Of a DNA stretch of 64,000 nucleotides, positions 1 through 8,140 are shown in pieces. This stretch comes from Campylobacter showae (lineage in GTDB: Bacteria > Campylobacterota > Campylobacteria > Campylobacterales > Campylobacteraceae). The notes under the pieces were generated by a model. The model saw nothing but the letters and a program-made list of their open reading frames with translations. It was not told the DNA's origin and did not search any database. Within the stretch, counting starts at the first letter, position 1. Each line of letters begins with the position of its first letter. The stretch spans positions 1,860,001-1,924,000 of the forward strand of contig NZ_UWOK01000001.1 of NCBI RefSeq assembly GCF_900573985.1. The letters run 5' to 3'. Made by a program: the position numbers and the translations under genes.

Positions 1-1703
1 TCAATCTTAAATTTAAGCAACTTCTCGCTGCCTTCGATATTTGAGCACTCAAGCACGGTGCCTACTTTTATGACGTATTTTTTAAAGTCGTCGATTTTTA
101 TCTTCGCGTCCGATTTTTCTTGCGGCGCAGGGGCGGTTTTGGCGGGTTCGCTCACGCTCGGTACCGCAGTCGCCATCAGCTCTTTTTCTATTTTTGGGAA
201 AAGCGGCTGCGTTTTTTGCGCTTTAAAGTCCAAAATTTCGTTGTTTAGGATGATTTTTTTATAAGTAGCCGTCGAGATCTCAAAGCCAAGCGTCTGCGCG
301 ATCTTTTCGCAGGTTTTTGGCATCGCAGGGCTTAACAGGACGGCCACGCGAGCCAGCAGGTTCGCGCACAGCGACACGAGCGCGTTTGCTTCGTCTTTTT
401 TGCCGTTTTTGATTAGATTCCACGGCTCAAATTTAGCTATGCTCGCGTTTGCGAGCGTTAGCGCCTTAAAGAGCTCCTCAAGATAGCGATTCGTGGCGAA
501 ACTCTCTAAATTTTTGATAGCGTTTTGTAGGTATTCGTTGCCGCTATCCAAAACCTCGCCGTAAAATTTGCGTAAATTTTGGCCCTTTATCTCAAAGTCC
601 GAGTACTTTTCGCTCATGCCCACTATGCGGCTTAAAAGATTGCCCAAATCATTGCTAAGCTCGGAGTTTATGCGCTCGATCATCGCCTTTTGCGAAAAGT
701 CGCCGTCCTGCCCAAACGGCACTTCGCGTAGCATAAAGTAGCGGAAATTTTCCAGCCCGTACGCGTCTGCGACCTCGCTTGGGTTGATGACGTTGCCCTT
801 GCTTTTGCTCATCTTTTCGCCGTCTCTCGTCCACCAGCCGTGAGCGGCGACGCAGCGAGGCAGCGGCAGGTCAAGACTCATCAAAAACGCCGGCCAGTAC
901 ACCGCGTGAAAGCGCAAAATATCTTTGCCGACTATATGCGTCGCGCCCTTCCAGTAGTTCATCTTATCATCGCCGCGCGTGTAGCCAAGCGTGCTAAGAT
1001 AGTTTATGAGCGCGTCTAGCCAGACGTACATCACATGTCTTGGTTCGTTTAGGCTCGCGGGCAGCTTGATACCCCACTCAAAGCTCGTGCGAGTGATCGA
1101 GAGATCGCGCAGGCCGCCTTTTACGAAGCTCACAACCTCGTTTTTCTTGCCGCGCGGCACGATACAGTCCTCGTTCTCCTCGTACCATTTTAGTAGCGCG
1201 TCTTGGTATTTTGATAGTTTGAAAAAATAGCTCTCCTCTTTCACCAAATTTGTCGGCCTGCCGCAGTCCGGACACCTCTCGTCCTCCAAAAGCTGAGTCT
1301 GCGTGAAAAAACTCTCACAGCTAACGCAGTAGTACCCCTCGTACTCGCCCTTGTAGATGTCGCCTTTTTTATACATTTTTTCGAATGCATTTTGCGCGGT
1401 GAGCTTGTGATAGTCGTCGGTCGTACGGATAAAATGATCGTAGCTGATCTCAAATTTATCCCACATCTCTCTAAATTTCGCGCTTATCTCGTCAGCGTAG
1501 GCTTGCGGCGTGTAGCCTTTTTTTGCGGCGGCTTGTTCGATCTTTTGCCCGTGCTCGTCGGTGCCGGTCATAAAGTACGTATCATCGCCCTTTAGCCTCG
1601 CAAATCTCGCTACCGTATCGGCGATCACGGTCGTGTAGGCGTGTCCGATGTGCGGCACGTCGTTTACGTAATAAATCGGAGTCGTAATATAAGTCGTGTT
1701 CAT
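1..1703 (-). CDS. metG: Methionyl-tRNA synthetase, 3' end cut by window edge
   Basis: Charges tRNA-Met with methionine in the cytoplasm. About 567 codons are visible from an ATG at 1703; the frame stays open to position 1, so the C-terminus lies outside. The class I signature HIGH is at residues 18-21 and KMSKS near residue 300. Two Cys pairs (CVSC near 126 and CPDC near 144) form the zinc-binding knuckle. The last visible residues (from IDDFKKYVIKVGTV) are the start of the Trbp111-type tRNA-binding domain that ends MetG in this group. It is last in a minus-strand set after fbp and a small Cys protein, 17 nt downstream of the latter, with an AAAGGAAAG ribosome binding site in that gap. Confidence 0.97.
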   Translation of the reverse strand, partial: MNTTYITTPIYYVNDVPHIGHAYTTVIADTVARFARLKGDDTYFMTGTDEHGQKIEQAAAKKGYTPQAYADEISAKFREMWDKFEISYDHFIRTTDDYHKLTAQNAFEKMYKKGDIYKGEYEGYYCVSCESFFTQTQLLEDERCPDCGRPTNLVKEESYFFKLSKYQDALLKWYEENEDCIVPRGKKNEVVSFVKGGLRDLSITRTSFEWGIKLPASLNEPRHVMYVWLDALINYLSTLGYTRGDDKMNYWKGATHIVGKDILRFHAVYWPAFLMSLDLPLPRCVAAHGWWTRDGEKMSKSKGNVINPSEVADAYGLENFRYFMLREVPFGQDGDFSQKAMIERINSELSNDLGNLLSRIVGMSEKYSDFEIKGQNLRKFYGEVLDSGNEYLQNAIKNLESFATNRYLEELFKALTLANASIAKFEPWNLIKNGKKDEANALVSLCANLLARVAVLLSPAMPKTCEKIAQTLGFEISTATYKKIILNNEILDFKAQKTQPLFPKIEKELMATAVPSVSEPAKTAPAPQEKSDAKIKIDDFKKYVIKVGTVLECSNIEGSEKLLKFKI

Positions 1704-1720
1704 ATCTTTCCTTTTTAAAT

Positions 1721-1933
1721 TTAAAAATCAAATCCGCCGCCGTCGCCTTTAGACATCGAGCTATATACGGCGTCCACGTAGTTTTTGCGGGTTTTGCACT
1801 CAAACATCACCTCGCAGGCAAAGCACGAGTTTAGCCCTTTTTCGCGCTGACAGGCTTGTAAAATTTCTCTTTGGCGATCAAGCTCCAGCTCAAATTCGTC
1901 CTTTTGAGCCGTTTGCGCTGCGTGCTCGCTCAT
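1721..1933 (-). CDS. Small conserved cysteine-containing protein
   Basis: A 70-residue protein of unknown function. Its ATG overlaps the fbp stop as ATGA, which indicates translational coupling. The N-terminal half is acidic and helical; the C-terminal half carries C-(x2)-C and a third Cys (residues near 37, 40 and 46) followed by a basic stretch and a Gly-rich tail. A small gene occupies the same place between metG and fbp in C. jejuni, as I remember it. The Cys spacing could bind a metal, but this is inference. Confidence 0.82.
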   Translation of the reverse strand: MSEHAAQTAQKDEFELELDRQREILQACQREKGLNSCFACEVMFECKTRKNYVDAVYSSMSKGDGGGFDF

Positions 1934-2784
1934 TTCGCGCTTCCGTAAAATTTATGCAGTAAATTTATCTCGTCTTTGGAGCCAAAAAAGCAAGGCGTGG
2001 TTTGATGGATTTTTTCCACTTTCATATCAAAAAGCGTTGCCGAGTATCCGTCGCTAGTCGCACCGCCGGCACGCTCGTAGATGAAGGCAAACGGTAGCAC
2101 CTCAAATAGCGCTCTTAGCTTACCCTTTGGCGCGTCGATCGTGGCAGGATAGCTAAAAAGCCCGCCGCCTTTTAGTAAAATTTGATGCAGGTCGCTCACC
2201 ATGGCGCCCGAGTATCTGAGGCGATACCCCTGCAAAAACAGCTCGCGGATAAATTTAGCATGAGTTTCGCTCCAGCCTTTTTGCGTCGCGCCCGTGGCAT
2301 TTAGCTTGCCTTTTTGCGCGAGCGCTAGATTTTTGATAGATTTAAACTCGCCGTCCCTACCCAAGCGGTAAAGCGCGGGAGCCGTCTCGCCGTCGCAAAG
2401 CACGAGCTCAAGGCGCGGGCCGTACACGACGTAAGCGGCGGCTTTTAGATTTTGCGGCGTTAGCTCGTTTTCGTAAATGCCAAAAATCGAGCCGATGGAA
2501 AAATTTACGTCCACCAGGCTAGAGCCGTCTAGCGGATCGTAGGCGACGATAAATTTAGCGCCCTCGTTTAGCGCCAGCATATCCTCTTTTTCCTCGCTAA
2601 CCAGCGCTTTTACGCAGGCTAAATTTGCAAACTCAGCCGTGATGATCTCGTCGCTTCTCACATCTAGTTTTAGCTGCGTGTCGCCCGTGGCGTTGGCGTG
2701 ATCGGTGTAGCCTAGATCGGCATACTTGATCTCCTCGCCGATTTTTACGGCGATCTTTTTAATCGTTTTGAAAATTTCGTTCAT
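1930..2784 (-). CDS. fbp: Fructose-1,6-bisphosphatase, class I
   Basis: Hydrolyses fructose-1,6-bisphosphate to fructose-6-phosphate, the committed gluconeogenic step, needed in campylobacters that do not live on glucose. 284 residues. The metal/phosphate motif YDPLDGSS is present near residue 90, and EEKEDML upstream of it supplies further metal ligands. I chose ATG 2784 ([10 protein letters not shown]) instead of an in-frame ATG at 2814 because it overlaps the mobB stop as ATGA, the coupling pattern used repeatedly in this cluster, while the longer form would add ten residues inside mobB. Its own stop overlaps the next start in the same way. Confidence 0.96.
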   Translation of the reverse strand: MNEIFKTIKKIAVKIGEEIKYADLGYTDHANATGDTQLKLDVRSDEIITAEFANLACVKALVSEEKEDMLALNEGAKFIVAYDPLDGSSLVDVNFSIGSIFGIYENELTPQNLKAAAYVVYGPRLELVLCDGETAPALYRLGRDGEFKSIKNLALAQKGKLNATGATQKGWSETHAKFIRELFLQGYRLRYSGAMVSDLHQILLKGGGLFSYPATIDAPKGKLRALFEVLPFAFIYERAGGATSDGYSATLFDMKVEKIHQTTPCFFGSKDEINLLHKFYGSAK

Positions 2785-3263
2785 TTTAAAACCTTTGCAT
2801 TTTTTAGTATCCACTCGCAGATAGCCTGCGTATCGTCTAGATCGAAATTTGGCTTATCGACCTCGTAGTCTTTTTGATAGCTTGCGATCGCGTTTGAAAA
2901 GCTAAGATAATCCTCGTTTATCTCGTCCTTAAACACGCTGATGCGCGGCAGCGGCAGAGTCTTTAGCCCCTCAACTAATAGCAAATCAAACTCGCCAGCC
3001 ATCGCCACGACGTCGTCCACGCTCTTGCTCTCCTGCGAGAAAAAGGTCGTGCGCGTCGGACTCATGACCGCGACCTCGGCGCCTATTTGAGCAAATTTGT
3101 AACTATCCTTGCCCTCGACGTCAAATCTTGCCTTGTCGCCCGGGTCGTGCTTGATAATTACGACTTTTAGCCCGTCATCGATAAATTTTTTGGCGACCTT
3201 TAAAATAAGCGTGGTTTTGCCGCTATTTGAAGGTCCGGAAAACGCCATCGCCGCTTTTTTCAT
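2781..3263 (-). CDS. mobB: Molybdopterin-guanine dinucleotide biosynthesis protein B
   Basis: GTP-binding partner of MobA in attaching GMP to molybdopterin, which feeds molybdoenzymes such as nitrate or formate oxidoreductases. 160 residues with a P-loop [10 protein letters not shown] at residues 9-18 and a Walker B-like stretch LLLVEGLK near 105. First gene of the minus-strand set mobB-fbp-small protein-metG. A TATAAT-type -10 lies on the minus strand at 3293-3298. The start is ATG preceded by a GGAGAAA ribosome site. Confidence 0.93.
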   Translation of the reverse strand: MKKAAMAFSGPSNSGKTTLILKVAKKFIDDGLKVVIIKHDPGDKARFDVEGKDSYKFAQIGAEVAVMSPTRTTFFSQESKSVDDVVAMAGEFDLLLVEGLKTLPLPRISVFKDEINEDYLSFSNAIASYQKDYEVDKPNFDLDDTQAICEWILKNAKVLK

Positions 3264-3292
3264 TTTTCTCCGAATTTTTGAAATTTACGCGG

Positions 3293-3298
3293 ATTATA
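3293..3298 (-). promoter_or_regulatory. -10 box before mobB
   Basis: Minus-strand TATAAT, 30 nt upstream of the mobB ATG, in an A+T-rich stretch. Campylobacter sigma70 promoters usually have a strong -10 and no clear -35. Confidence 0.55.
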
Positions 3299-3331
3299 GC
3301 AAATTTAGGCTTTTTAAAAGCAAAATTTATC

Positions 3332-3337
3332 TAAAAT
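3332..3337 (+). promoter_or_regulatory. -10 box before the lipoprotein gene
   Basis: TAAAAT, 26 nt upstream of the ATG at 3364, followed by an AAAGAGG ribosome site. It is a weaker match than other -10 boxes here. Confidence 0.35.
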
Positions 3338-3363
3338 AGCACCAAATTTAAAGAGGTATTAAA

Positions 3364-3858
3364 ATGAAAAAAAGCGTATTTTTTTTAAGTTTTATTTTGG
3401 CGTTAGCCGGCTGTGCGGATAAAAAATATATCCACGAACCATTAAAAAACGAGCTTTTAGCTTACACGAGCAAGTCTGAGATCATAGATGCCAAGACGAA
3501 TATCCTAATCGTCGCGACCTATCTAAATCCGATCTATAACGAGCTGATCGATGAACAAAAAAGAGAGAAATTCGTCGTGGCCGTACACCCCAAAGAAGCT
3601 AAAATTTTAGAGGAGAGCTTCACGGCAAACGGCTCGCAGCGAGGCATCATGGTTAGACGCCTAGCCGCAAACGATCCGCTTTTAGAAAAGGTTAGCTTTG
3701 AGGTGCCGTGGGCTCAGTATTTCGAGGTCAGCACCCCGGAAATTTCAAGCGATAAAATCAATATTAATTTCGAAATTTATCCGTCAAAGAAGGCGTCTTT
3801 AAGCTTTCAAAAAGTGTCGAAATCGATGTACTGGAACGGAGAAGCCTTAGGTAAATAA
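3364..3858 (+). CDS. Putative lipoprotein
   Basis: A 164-residue protein with a lipoprotein signal peptide: two Lys, a hydrophobic stretch and the lipobox LAGC (Cys near residue 17). The mature part is soluble and mainly beta-strand in character, with no motif I recognise. C. jejuni has a lipoprotein gene at the same place between mobB and slt, as I remember it. It is the only plus-strand gene in the first 6.9 kb. Its last 95 nt overlap the 3' end of slt on the other strand. Confidence 0.85.
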   Translation: MKKSVFFLSFILALAGCADKKYIHEPLKNELLAYTSKSEIIDAKTNILIVATYLNPIYNELIDEQKREKFVVAVHPKEAKILEESFTANGSQRGIMVRRLAANDPLLEKVSFEVPWAQYFEVSTPEISSDKININFEIYPSKKASLSFQKVSKSMYWNGEALGK

Positions 3859-5395
3859 CGTAGTTTGCGAGTACCTTTTTGCCGTAGTCGCGACTCTCGG
3901 CGAAGGGTACTAACTCCATGGATAAAAACGGCTCGTATTTTCCTTCGTTAAAAAGGTCACCTCGCTGAAGCATTTTCTTAGTAAAACCGATGCCTCCGTT
4001 ATATGCATAAGCGACAAAAAGCGGATGGTAGAGGTATTTCTCCAAATAATTTAAGTGGTGGTCCGCAAATTTTAAGGCAAGGCGCGGATCAAACATATCG
4101 TCTTGATCGAAATTTGGGATCGCAAGCTCTTTTTTGCCGATGTGATTAGCCAAAAATGGCATAAACTGCATCATACCAAGCGCGTAAGAGGTCGATATGA
4201 CAGCCGGAATAAAGCGGCTTTCTTGCCTGCCGATCGCGTAAAGAAGTGCTTTTCTAGTCGCGTTTACATCCTCTAGCTCATCAACAAACGGCATAACGAA
4301 GTAACTATCCTTGTAGCCGCTTGCTTTTTCCATCAAGTAGGCATACTGACCTAGCGTCTCTTTGGTATTAAAAGTTTCGGAGTGCTTTGCGGCGTCCTGC
4401 GCACTCATCTCTTTTATCATTTTAAAGGTTTTTTGCCACAAAAACGGATCTTTTATGTCGTAGTCCGCTACCTTTTCTTTCGTAGGCGTCGGCGAGACGA
4501 TGTTTGCGGCCGGACTTGCTCCCGTTAGCTCGTTTGCATAGAGCGTGTAGATATTTACGTCGCGGCTTTGATTTAGCTTCTCAAGATAGCTTCTGTCACG
4601 ACTTAGCAGATATAGCCAAAATACGGCATTGTCCTTACGATCTTGCCTCTCAAAGGCGGCCTGCGCTCTAGTAAAAAACCTAGCCGCGTCTTTGGGCGAG
4701 CCCAACAAAACCGCATTGACGCCGAGCATAAAAGCGTCCTTGCCGGCAAGCTCGGTTTCCTTTATGGCAAGAAAATTTTTCCTAAATTTAGCGTATTTTT
4801 TATCGATTATTAAATCGTTTGCTAGAGCGTGAAACTCCTTTTTCGTCGCGAGCAAATTTATAAAATTTGCGTCAAATATCTTGTCAAATTTATTCTTGTG
4901 CGAAGACTGGTTAAAATAAACCAAAAACGCGTCCGTATCGTTAAATTTGGCAAATTCGTCCTCGGGGTGCTTCTCGTTTAGCGAGCTCAAGCGCCAATAA
5001 AGAAGCGGATCGGAGTCTTTAAATTTATCCGCCAGCTTTTGCCTCGTCTCCTTCTTTAGCTTCATCATAAAAGGCACTCTGAGACGCTGTTTTTGGCAGG
5101 TTACGTTGGCATCTAGGATATTTTTCGCGCTTACGCTATCGCAGTTTCCTTTGGTCTTTTTGGGCGGTAAAATTTCGGCTAGTTTCTTTGCTAGCACGCC
5201 CGCTCGGCGAAAGACGTCTTTATTTAAAATTTGCACCTGTTCCTTGGTGTAGTCGCCTTCGGTTAAAAGACGGTAAAAGTAGTAATCCTTAGCAAGCCCT
5301 TTAGGCTCGTCTTTTATCTCCTCAAAACTCTTAACTCCGCCAAATGCCGCCGCTGCAAAAATCGCGGGCAGGATAAATTTAAGCAGCGTACGCAA
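3764..5395 (-). CDS. slt: Soluble lytic murein transglycosylase
   Basis: Cleaves the MurNAc-GlcNAc bond of peptidoglycan in the periplasm to 1,6-anhydro ends. 543 residues: signal peptide 1-20, a long helical (superhelix) region, and the catalytic SLT domain from about residue 380. The catalytic Glu lies in GRQESRF, followed by the GMMQFMP and AYNGG motifs typical of the fold. The start is TTG, with AAGG seven nt before it, inside the end of yggT (17 nt overlap); the only nearby ATG is in the yggT frame. The C-terminal tail overlaps the opposite lipoprotein gene. Confidence 0.93.
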   Translation of the reverse strand: MRTLLKFILPAIFAAAAFGGVKSFEEIKDEPKGLAKDYYFYRLLTEGDYTKEQVQILNKDVFRRAGVLAKKLAEILPPKKTKGNCDSVSAKNILDANVTCQKQRLRVPFMMKLKKETRQKLADKFKDSDPLLYWRLSSLNEKHPEDEFAKFNDTDAFLVYFNQSSHKNKFDKIFDANFINLLATKKEFHALANDLIIDKKYAKFRKNFLAIKETELAGKDAFMLGVNAVLLGSPKDAARFFTRAQAAFERQDRKDNAVFWLYLLSRDRSYLEKLNQSRDVNIYTLYANELTGASPAANIVSPTPTKEKVADYDIKDPFLWQKTFKMIKEMSAQDAAKHSETFNTKETLGQYAYLMEKASGYKDSYFVMPFVDELEDVNATRKALLYAIGRQESRFIPAVISTSYALGMMQFMPFLANHIGKKELAIPNFDQDDMFDPRLALKFADHHLNYLEKYLYHPLFVAYAYNGGIGFTKKMLQRGDLFNEGKYEPFLSMELVPFAESRDYGKKVLANYVIYLRLLRSSTSISTLFESLKTPSLTDKFRN

Positions 5396-5570
5396 ACATG
5401 AGCCTTACGAAAAATCTATCTATAAACTGAAGCGACAAAAGCACGATAGGATTATAGGGATCAGGGCGCACCCAGCTTATGATCGCGGCGCCTATGATGA
5501 TCCACGTGTAGGCGCTGATAATAATGTGCAAGATACTGCCGACTGCTTCTAAAAATACCGAAAATATCAT
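5379..5570 (-). CDS. YggT family membrane protein, internally shortened
   Basis: A 63-residue integral membrane protein. YggT proteins are small inner-membrane proteins with two hydrophobic segments of about 90-100 residues, of uncertain role. Seen here: first segment (residues 8-30), the signature [12 protein letters not shown], then directly [14 protein letters not shown]. The family normally has about 30 residues between these, with a conserved L-T-(E/D)-P loop; they are absent. The frame is intact, the ATG overlaps the gltX stop (ATGA) and slt starts inside its end. It may be a true in-frame deletion allele and may not work. Confidence 0.8.
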   Translation of the reverse strand: MIFSVFLEAVGSILHIIISAYTWIIIGAAIISWVRPDPYNPIVLLSLQFIDRFFVRLMFAYAA

Positions 5571-6868
5571 CGTAAAATTTCCTTTAGGTACGGTTTGATG
5601 AGCGGATATAGCTCGCTAAGCTCGGGGCCGTGTTCGGCGCCCGTGAGCAAAATCCTAAGCGGCATAAAAAAGCCTTTGCCTTTTAGTCCGGTCGCGTCCA
5701 TTAGGGCTTTTTTCAGCTCGTTAAATTCACCAAATTCGCTCAAATTTAGCGAATTTACAGCGGCTTTTATAGCCTCGCAACCCGCCTTAAACTCATCTGG
5801 GATAAATTTGGTCGCGAAAATCGCATCGACCTTAGTTTTTATCTCGGTTAGCAGGCTACTTTCTTGCGTGTAAAATCTAGCAAGCGCGGCAAATTTGGGC
5901 TTTATGCCAATTAGCGCGGCTAGCCTTGCATCGCTTGCTCTTTTTATGTGCTCGCGGTTGATGTGCTCTAGCTGCTTGACGTCAAATTTAGCCGGAGAGG
6001 CCGAGACTTTCGAGATATCAAACCACTGCGCCGCCTCCTCGATCGTAAATATTTCAACCGGCGCCTTGTAGCCCAGAGAAACGATGTAGTTTGCGATGGC
6101 TTCAGGCATAAAGCCTTGCGAGAGTAGCCATTTTACGCTGCTTTCGTTCTCGCGTTTGCTCATTTTTTTGCCCTCGACGTTTAGGATGATAGGCAGGTGG
6201 GCGTAGTTTATCTTTTGCGTATAGCCTAGGCCTTCGCGGATGAGGTCTTGCTTTGGCGTGTTGCTGACGTGATCCTCGCCGCGGATGACGAAGGTAACGC
6301 CCTCTAGCATATCATCGACCGCGCAGGCGAAGTTATATGTCGGCGTAAAATCAGCTCGCATAATGACGAAGCTATCGACGTTTTCAGGCTCGAAGCTGAT
6401 CTCGCCCTTTATCGCGTCTTTAAATTTCATCGTACCTAACGGCTTTTTCATGCGCACGACGAAAGGCTTTTGGTTATTTAGCACTTCGTTGTCGCTTAGA
6501 TGCTCGCACGTCCCGTCGTAGCGGTAGGCTTCGCCTCTAGCCTTGGCGGCTTCTTTTTTAGCCTCCAGCTCGCTTTCGGTGCAAAAGCACGAAAACGCCT
6601 TTTTATCTATCAAAAGCTTTGCCGCAAATTCGCGGTGAAATTTCAAATTTTTACTTTGATAATAAAGCGTGTCCCATTTGATCCCGAAAAGCTCCAAAAT
6701 TTCTAGAATTTCCTTATCTTTCCCGGGGATATTGCGCTCCCTGTCGGTATCCTCGATACGGATGATAAAGCCGCTTTTATCCTGGAGCGAACAGACGTAG
6801 TTTAGGATCGCAACCCTCAAATTTCCCAGATGCATATCGCCTGTCGGCGACGGCGCAAAACGATACAT
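5567..6868 (-). CDS. gltX: Glutamyl-tRNA synthetase
   Basis: Attaches glutamate to tRNA. 433 residues with the class I motifs [11 protein letters not shown] near the N-terminus (the HIGH equivalent) and KMSKR near residue 235. Epsilon-group bacteria commonly carry two GltX proteins, one of which charges tRNA-Gln with Glu for GatCAB correction. Position next to yggT-slt matches GltX1 of C. jejuni, as I remember it, so this is more likely the tRNA-Glu enzyme. First gene of gltX-yggT-slt. Confidence 0.95.
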   Translation of the reverse strand: MYRFAPSPTGDMHLGNLRVAILNYVCSLQDKSGFIIRIEDTDRERNIPGKDKEILEILELFGIKWDTLYYQSKNLKFHREFAAKLLIDKKAFSCFCTESELEAKKEAAKARGEAYRYDGTCEHLSDNEVLNNQKPFVVRMKKPLGTMKFKDAIKGEISFEPENVDSFVIMRADFTPTYNFACAVDDMLEGVTFVIRGEDHVSNTPKQDLIREGLGYTQKINYAHLPIILNVEGKKMSKRENESSVKWLLSQGFMPEAIANYIVSLGYKAPVEIFTIEEAAQWFDISKVSASPAKFDVKQLEHINREHIKRASDARLAALIGIKPKFAALARFYTQESSLLTEIKTKVDAIFATKFIPDEFKAGCEAIKAAVNSLNLSEFGEFNELKKALMDATGLKGKGFFMPLRILLTGAEHGPELSELYPLIKPYLKEILR

Positions 6869-6896
6869 TTTTATTTCCTTATTGATTTTTGGGGCG

Positions 6897-6902
6897 ATTA
6901 TA
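6897..6902 (-). promoter_or_regulatory. -10 box before gltX
   Basis: Minus-strand TATAAT, 29 nt upstream of the gltX ATG, in the gap between gltX and the divergent mscL. Confidence 0.55.
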
Positions 6903-6954
6903 GCATTTTTGGCATTTAACCTCGCTTTTTTATCTTTTGTGAAGCTAAAATAAA

Positions 6955-6960
6955 TATAAT
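6955..6960 (+). promoter_or_regulatory. -10 box before mscL
   Basis: TATAAT, 33 nt before the mscL ATG, with an AAAGGAA ribosome site in between. Confidence 0.6.
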
Positions 6961-6992
6961 TGATATCTAATTTTAAAATTTAAAGGAAAAAG

Positions 6993-7400
6993 ATGAGTTT
7001 CATCAAGGAATTTAAAGAATTCGCAATGCGCGGCAACGTCATCGACATGGCCGTGGGCGTCGTGATCGGCGGCGCCTTCGGTAAGATCGTTAGCTCGCTA
7101 GTGGGCGACGTGATCATGCCAATCGTAGGCGTACTAACCGGCGGGGTAAATTTTTCTGACCTAAAAATCACCCTAAAAGACGCGGTCGGCGATACGGCTG
7201 CCGTAACCGTAAACTACGGCTCGTTCATACAAACGATGGTCGATTTTACGATTATCGCGTTTTGTATTTTCTGCGTCGTTAAGGCTATAAATTCGCTCAA
7301 AAAACCAAAGGCGGAGGAGCCAAAAGCCGAGGAGCCTGCGCCGGTGCCTGAGGATATAGCGCTTCTAACCGAAATCAGAGATCTTTTAAAAAATAAATAA
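6993..7400 (+). CDS. mscL: Large-conductance mechanosensitive channel
   Basis: Inner-membrane emergency valve that opens under hypo-osmotic stretch. 135 residues, the usual family length. The N-terminal amphipathic helix ([13 protein letters not shown]) and first membrane segment with the pore-lining GVVIGGAFG motif are intact, then a periplasmic loop and a second membrane segment near 75-95. A charged, repeated KAEEP stretch precedes the C-terminal helical bundle. A strong -10 and ribosome site precede it. The Crp/Fnr gene follows after 9 nt. Confidence 0.97.
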   Translation: MSFIKEFKEFAMRGNVIDMAVGVVIGGAFGKIVSSLVGDVIMPIVGVLTGGVNFSDLKITLKDAVGDTAAVTVNYGSFIQTMVDFTIIAFCIFCVVKAINSLKKPKAEEPKAEEPAPVPEDIALLTEIRDLLKNK

Positions 7401-7409
7401 GAACACCAA

Positions 7410-8048
7410 ATGCTAGAGCAAATCCCGTTTTTTCAGGGGCTAAACGAGGCCGAGCTAAAAAGGCTAGAAGATATCAGCATCCTAAAAAAATATAAAAAAG
7501 GCGAGTTTTTATTTATGGAGGGCGAGGAGTCAAAGTGGCTCCACCTCCTCATAAAAGGCTCACTCAAGCTCTATAAAATCGGCCCCAAAGGCAAAGAGAT
7601 TTTTATGCATCAGTTTAACGGGATTAGCTTCGTAGCAGAGCTTGCCAACTTTGAAAATATCAAATTTCCGGCGACTGCGATATTTTTAACGGGCGGCGAG
7701 GTGCTAAAAATCGACTACGATAAATTTTACGCCGAGTTTTTATCCAACCCGCGCGTATCACTACAAATAATCAAATCGCTCTCGCAAAAGCTAAAAATCG
7801 CAAGCGAGCTGATACACCAAGAACTCGTGCTAAACTCCGAGGCCAAGGTTGCGAGCTTTCTCGTTAATCACGCCGATCTTTTTAACGAGCTAAAACACAT
7901 CAAAATCGCCTCCATCCTAAACATCACTCCAGAGACGTTTTCAAGGATTTTGGCGAAATTTAAAACCCAAAATTTGATCGAACTAGACGCAAATAATAAA
8001 ATCGTAAATATCGCTACAAGCGAGCTTTCGGAGATGTTTGAGGGATAA
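7410..8048 (+). CDS. Crp/Fnr family transcription regulator
   Basis: 212 residues: an N-terminal cyclic-nucleotide-type beta-barrel (about 1-115), a long dimer helix (about 115-145) and a C-terminal winged helix with the recognition helix in ITPETFSRILAKF. There is no Cys anywhere, so it cannot hold an FNR-type iron-sulfur cluster, and the residues that contact cAMP in Crp are not evident. NssR, the nitrosative stress regulator of C. jejuni, belongs to the same superfamily, but I cannot assign this protein to it. It starts 9 nt after mscL with a poor ribosome site, so it is likely read from the mscL transcript. Confidence 0.9.
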   Translation: MLEQIPFFQGLNEAELKRLEDISILKKYKKGEFLFMEGEESKWLHLLIKGSLKLYKIGPKGKEIFMHQFNGISFVAELANFENIKFPATAIFLTGGEVLKIDYDKFYAEFLSNPRVSLQIIKSLSQKLKIASELIHQELVLNSEAKVASFLVNHADLFNELKHIKIASILNITPETFSRILAKFKTQNLIELDANNKIVNIATSELSEMFEG

Positions 8049-8090
8049 ATTCGGCTTGCCGATTTCGCGACTAATCCGCTAGAATTTTAG

Positions 8091-8106
8091 AAATTTGATC
8101 AAATTT
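8091..8106. repeat. 16-bp perfect palindrome between convergent genes
   Basis: AAATTTGATCAAATTT reads the same on both strands. It lies between the ends of the Crp/Fnr gene and mrdA. It may only reflect the abundance of AAATTTGA in this genome. Confidence 0.4.
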
Positions 8107-8140
8107 GACGTCATTTAACCCCGAATTTAAACGCGGAATT

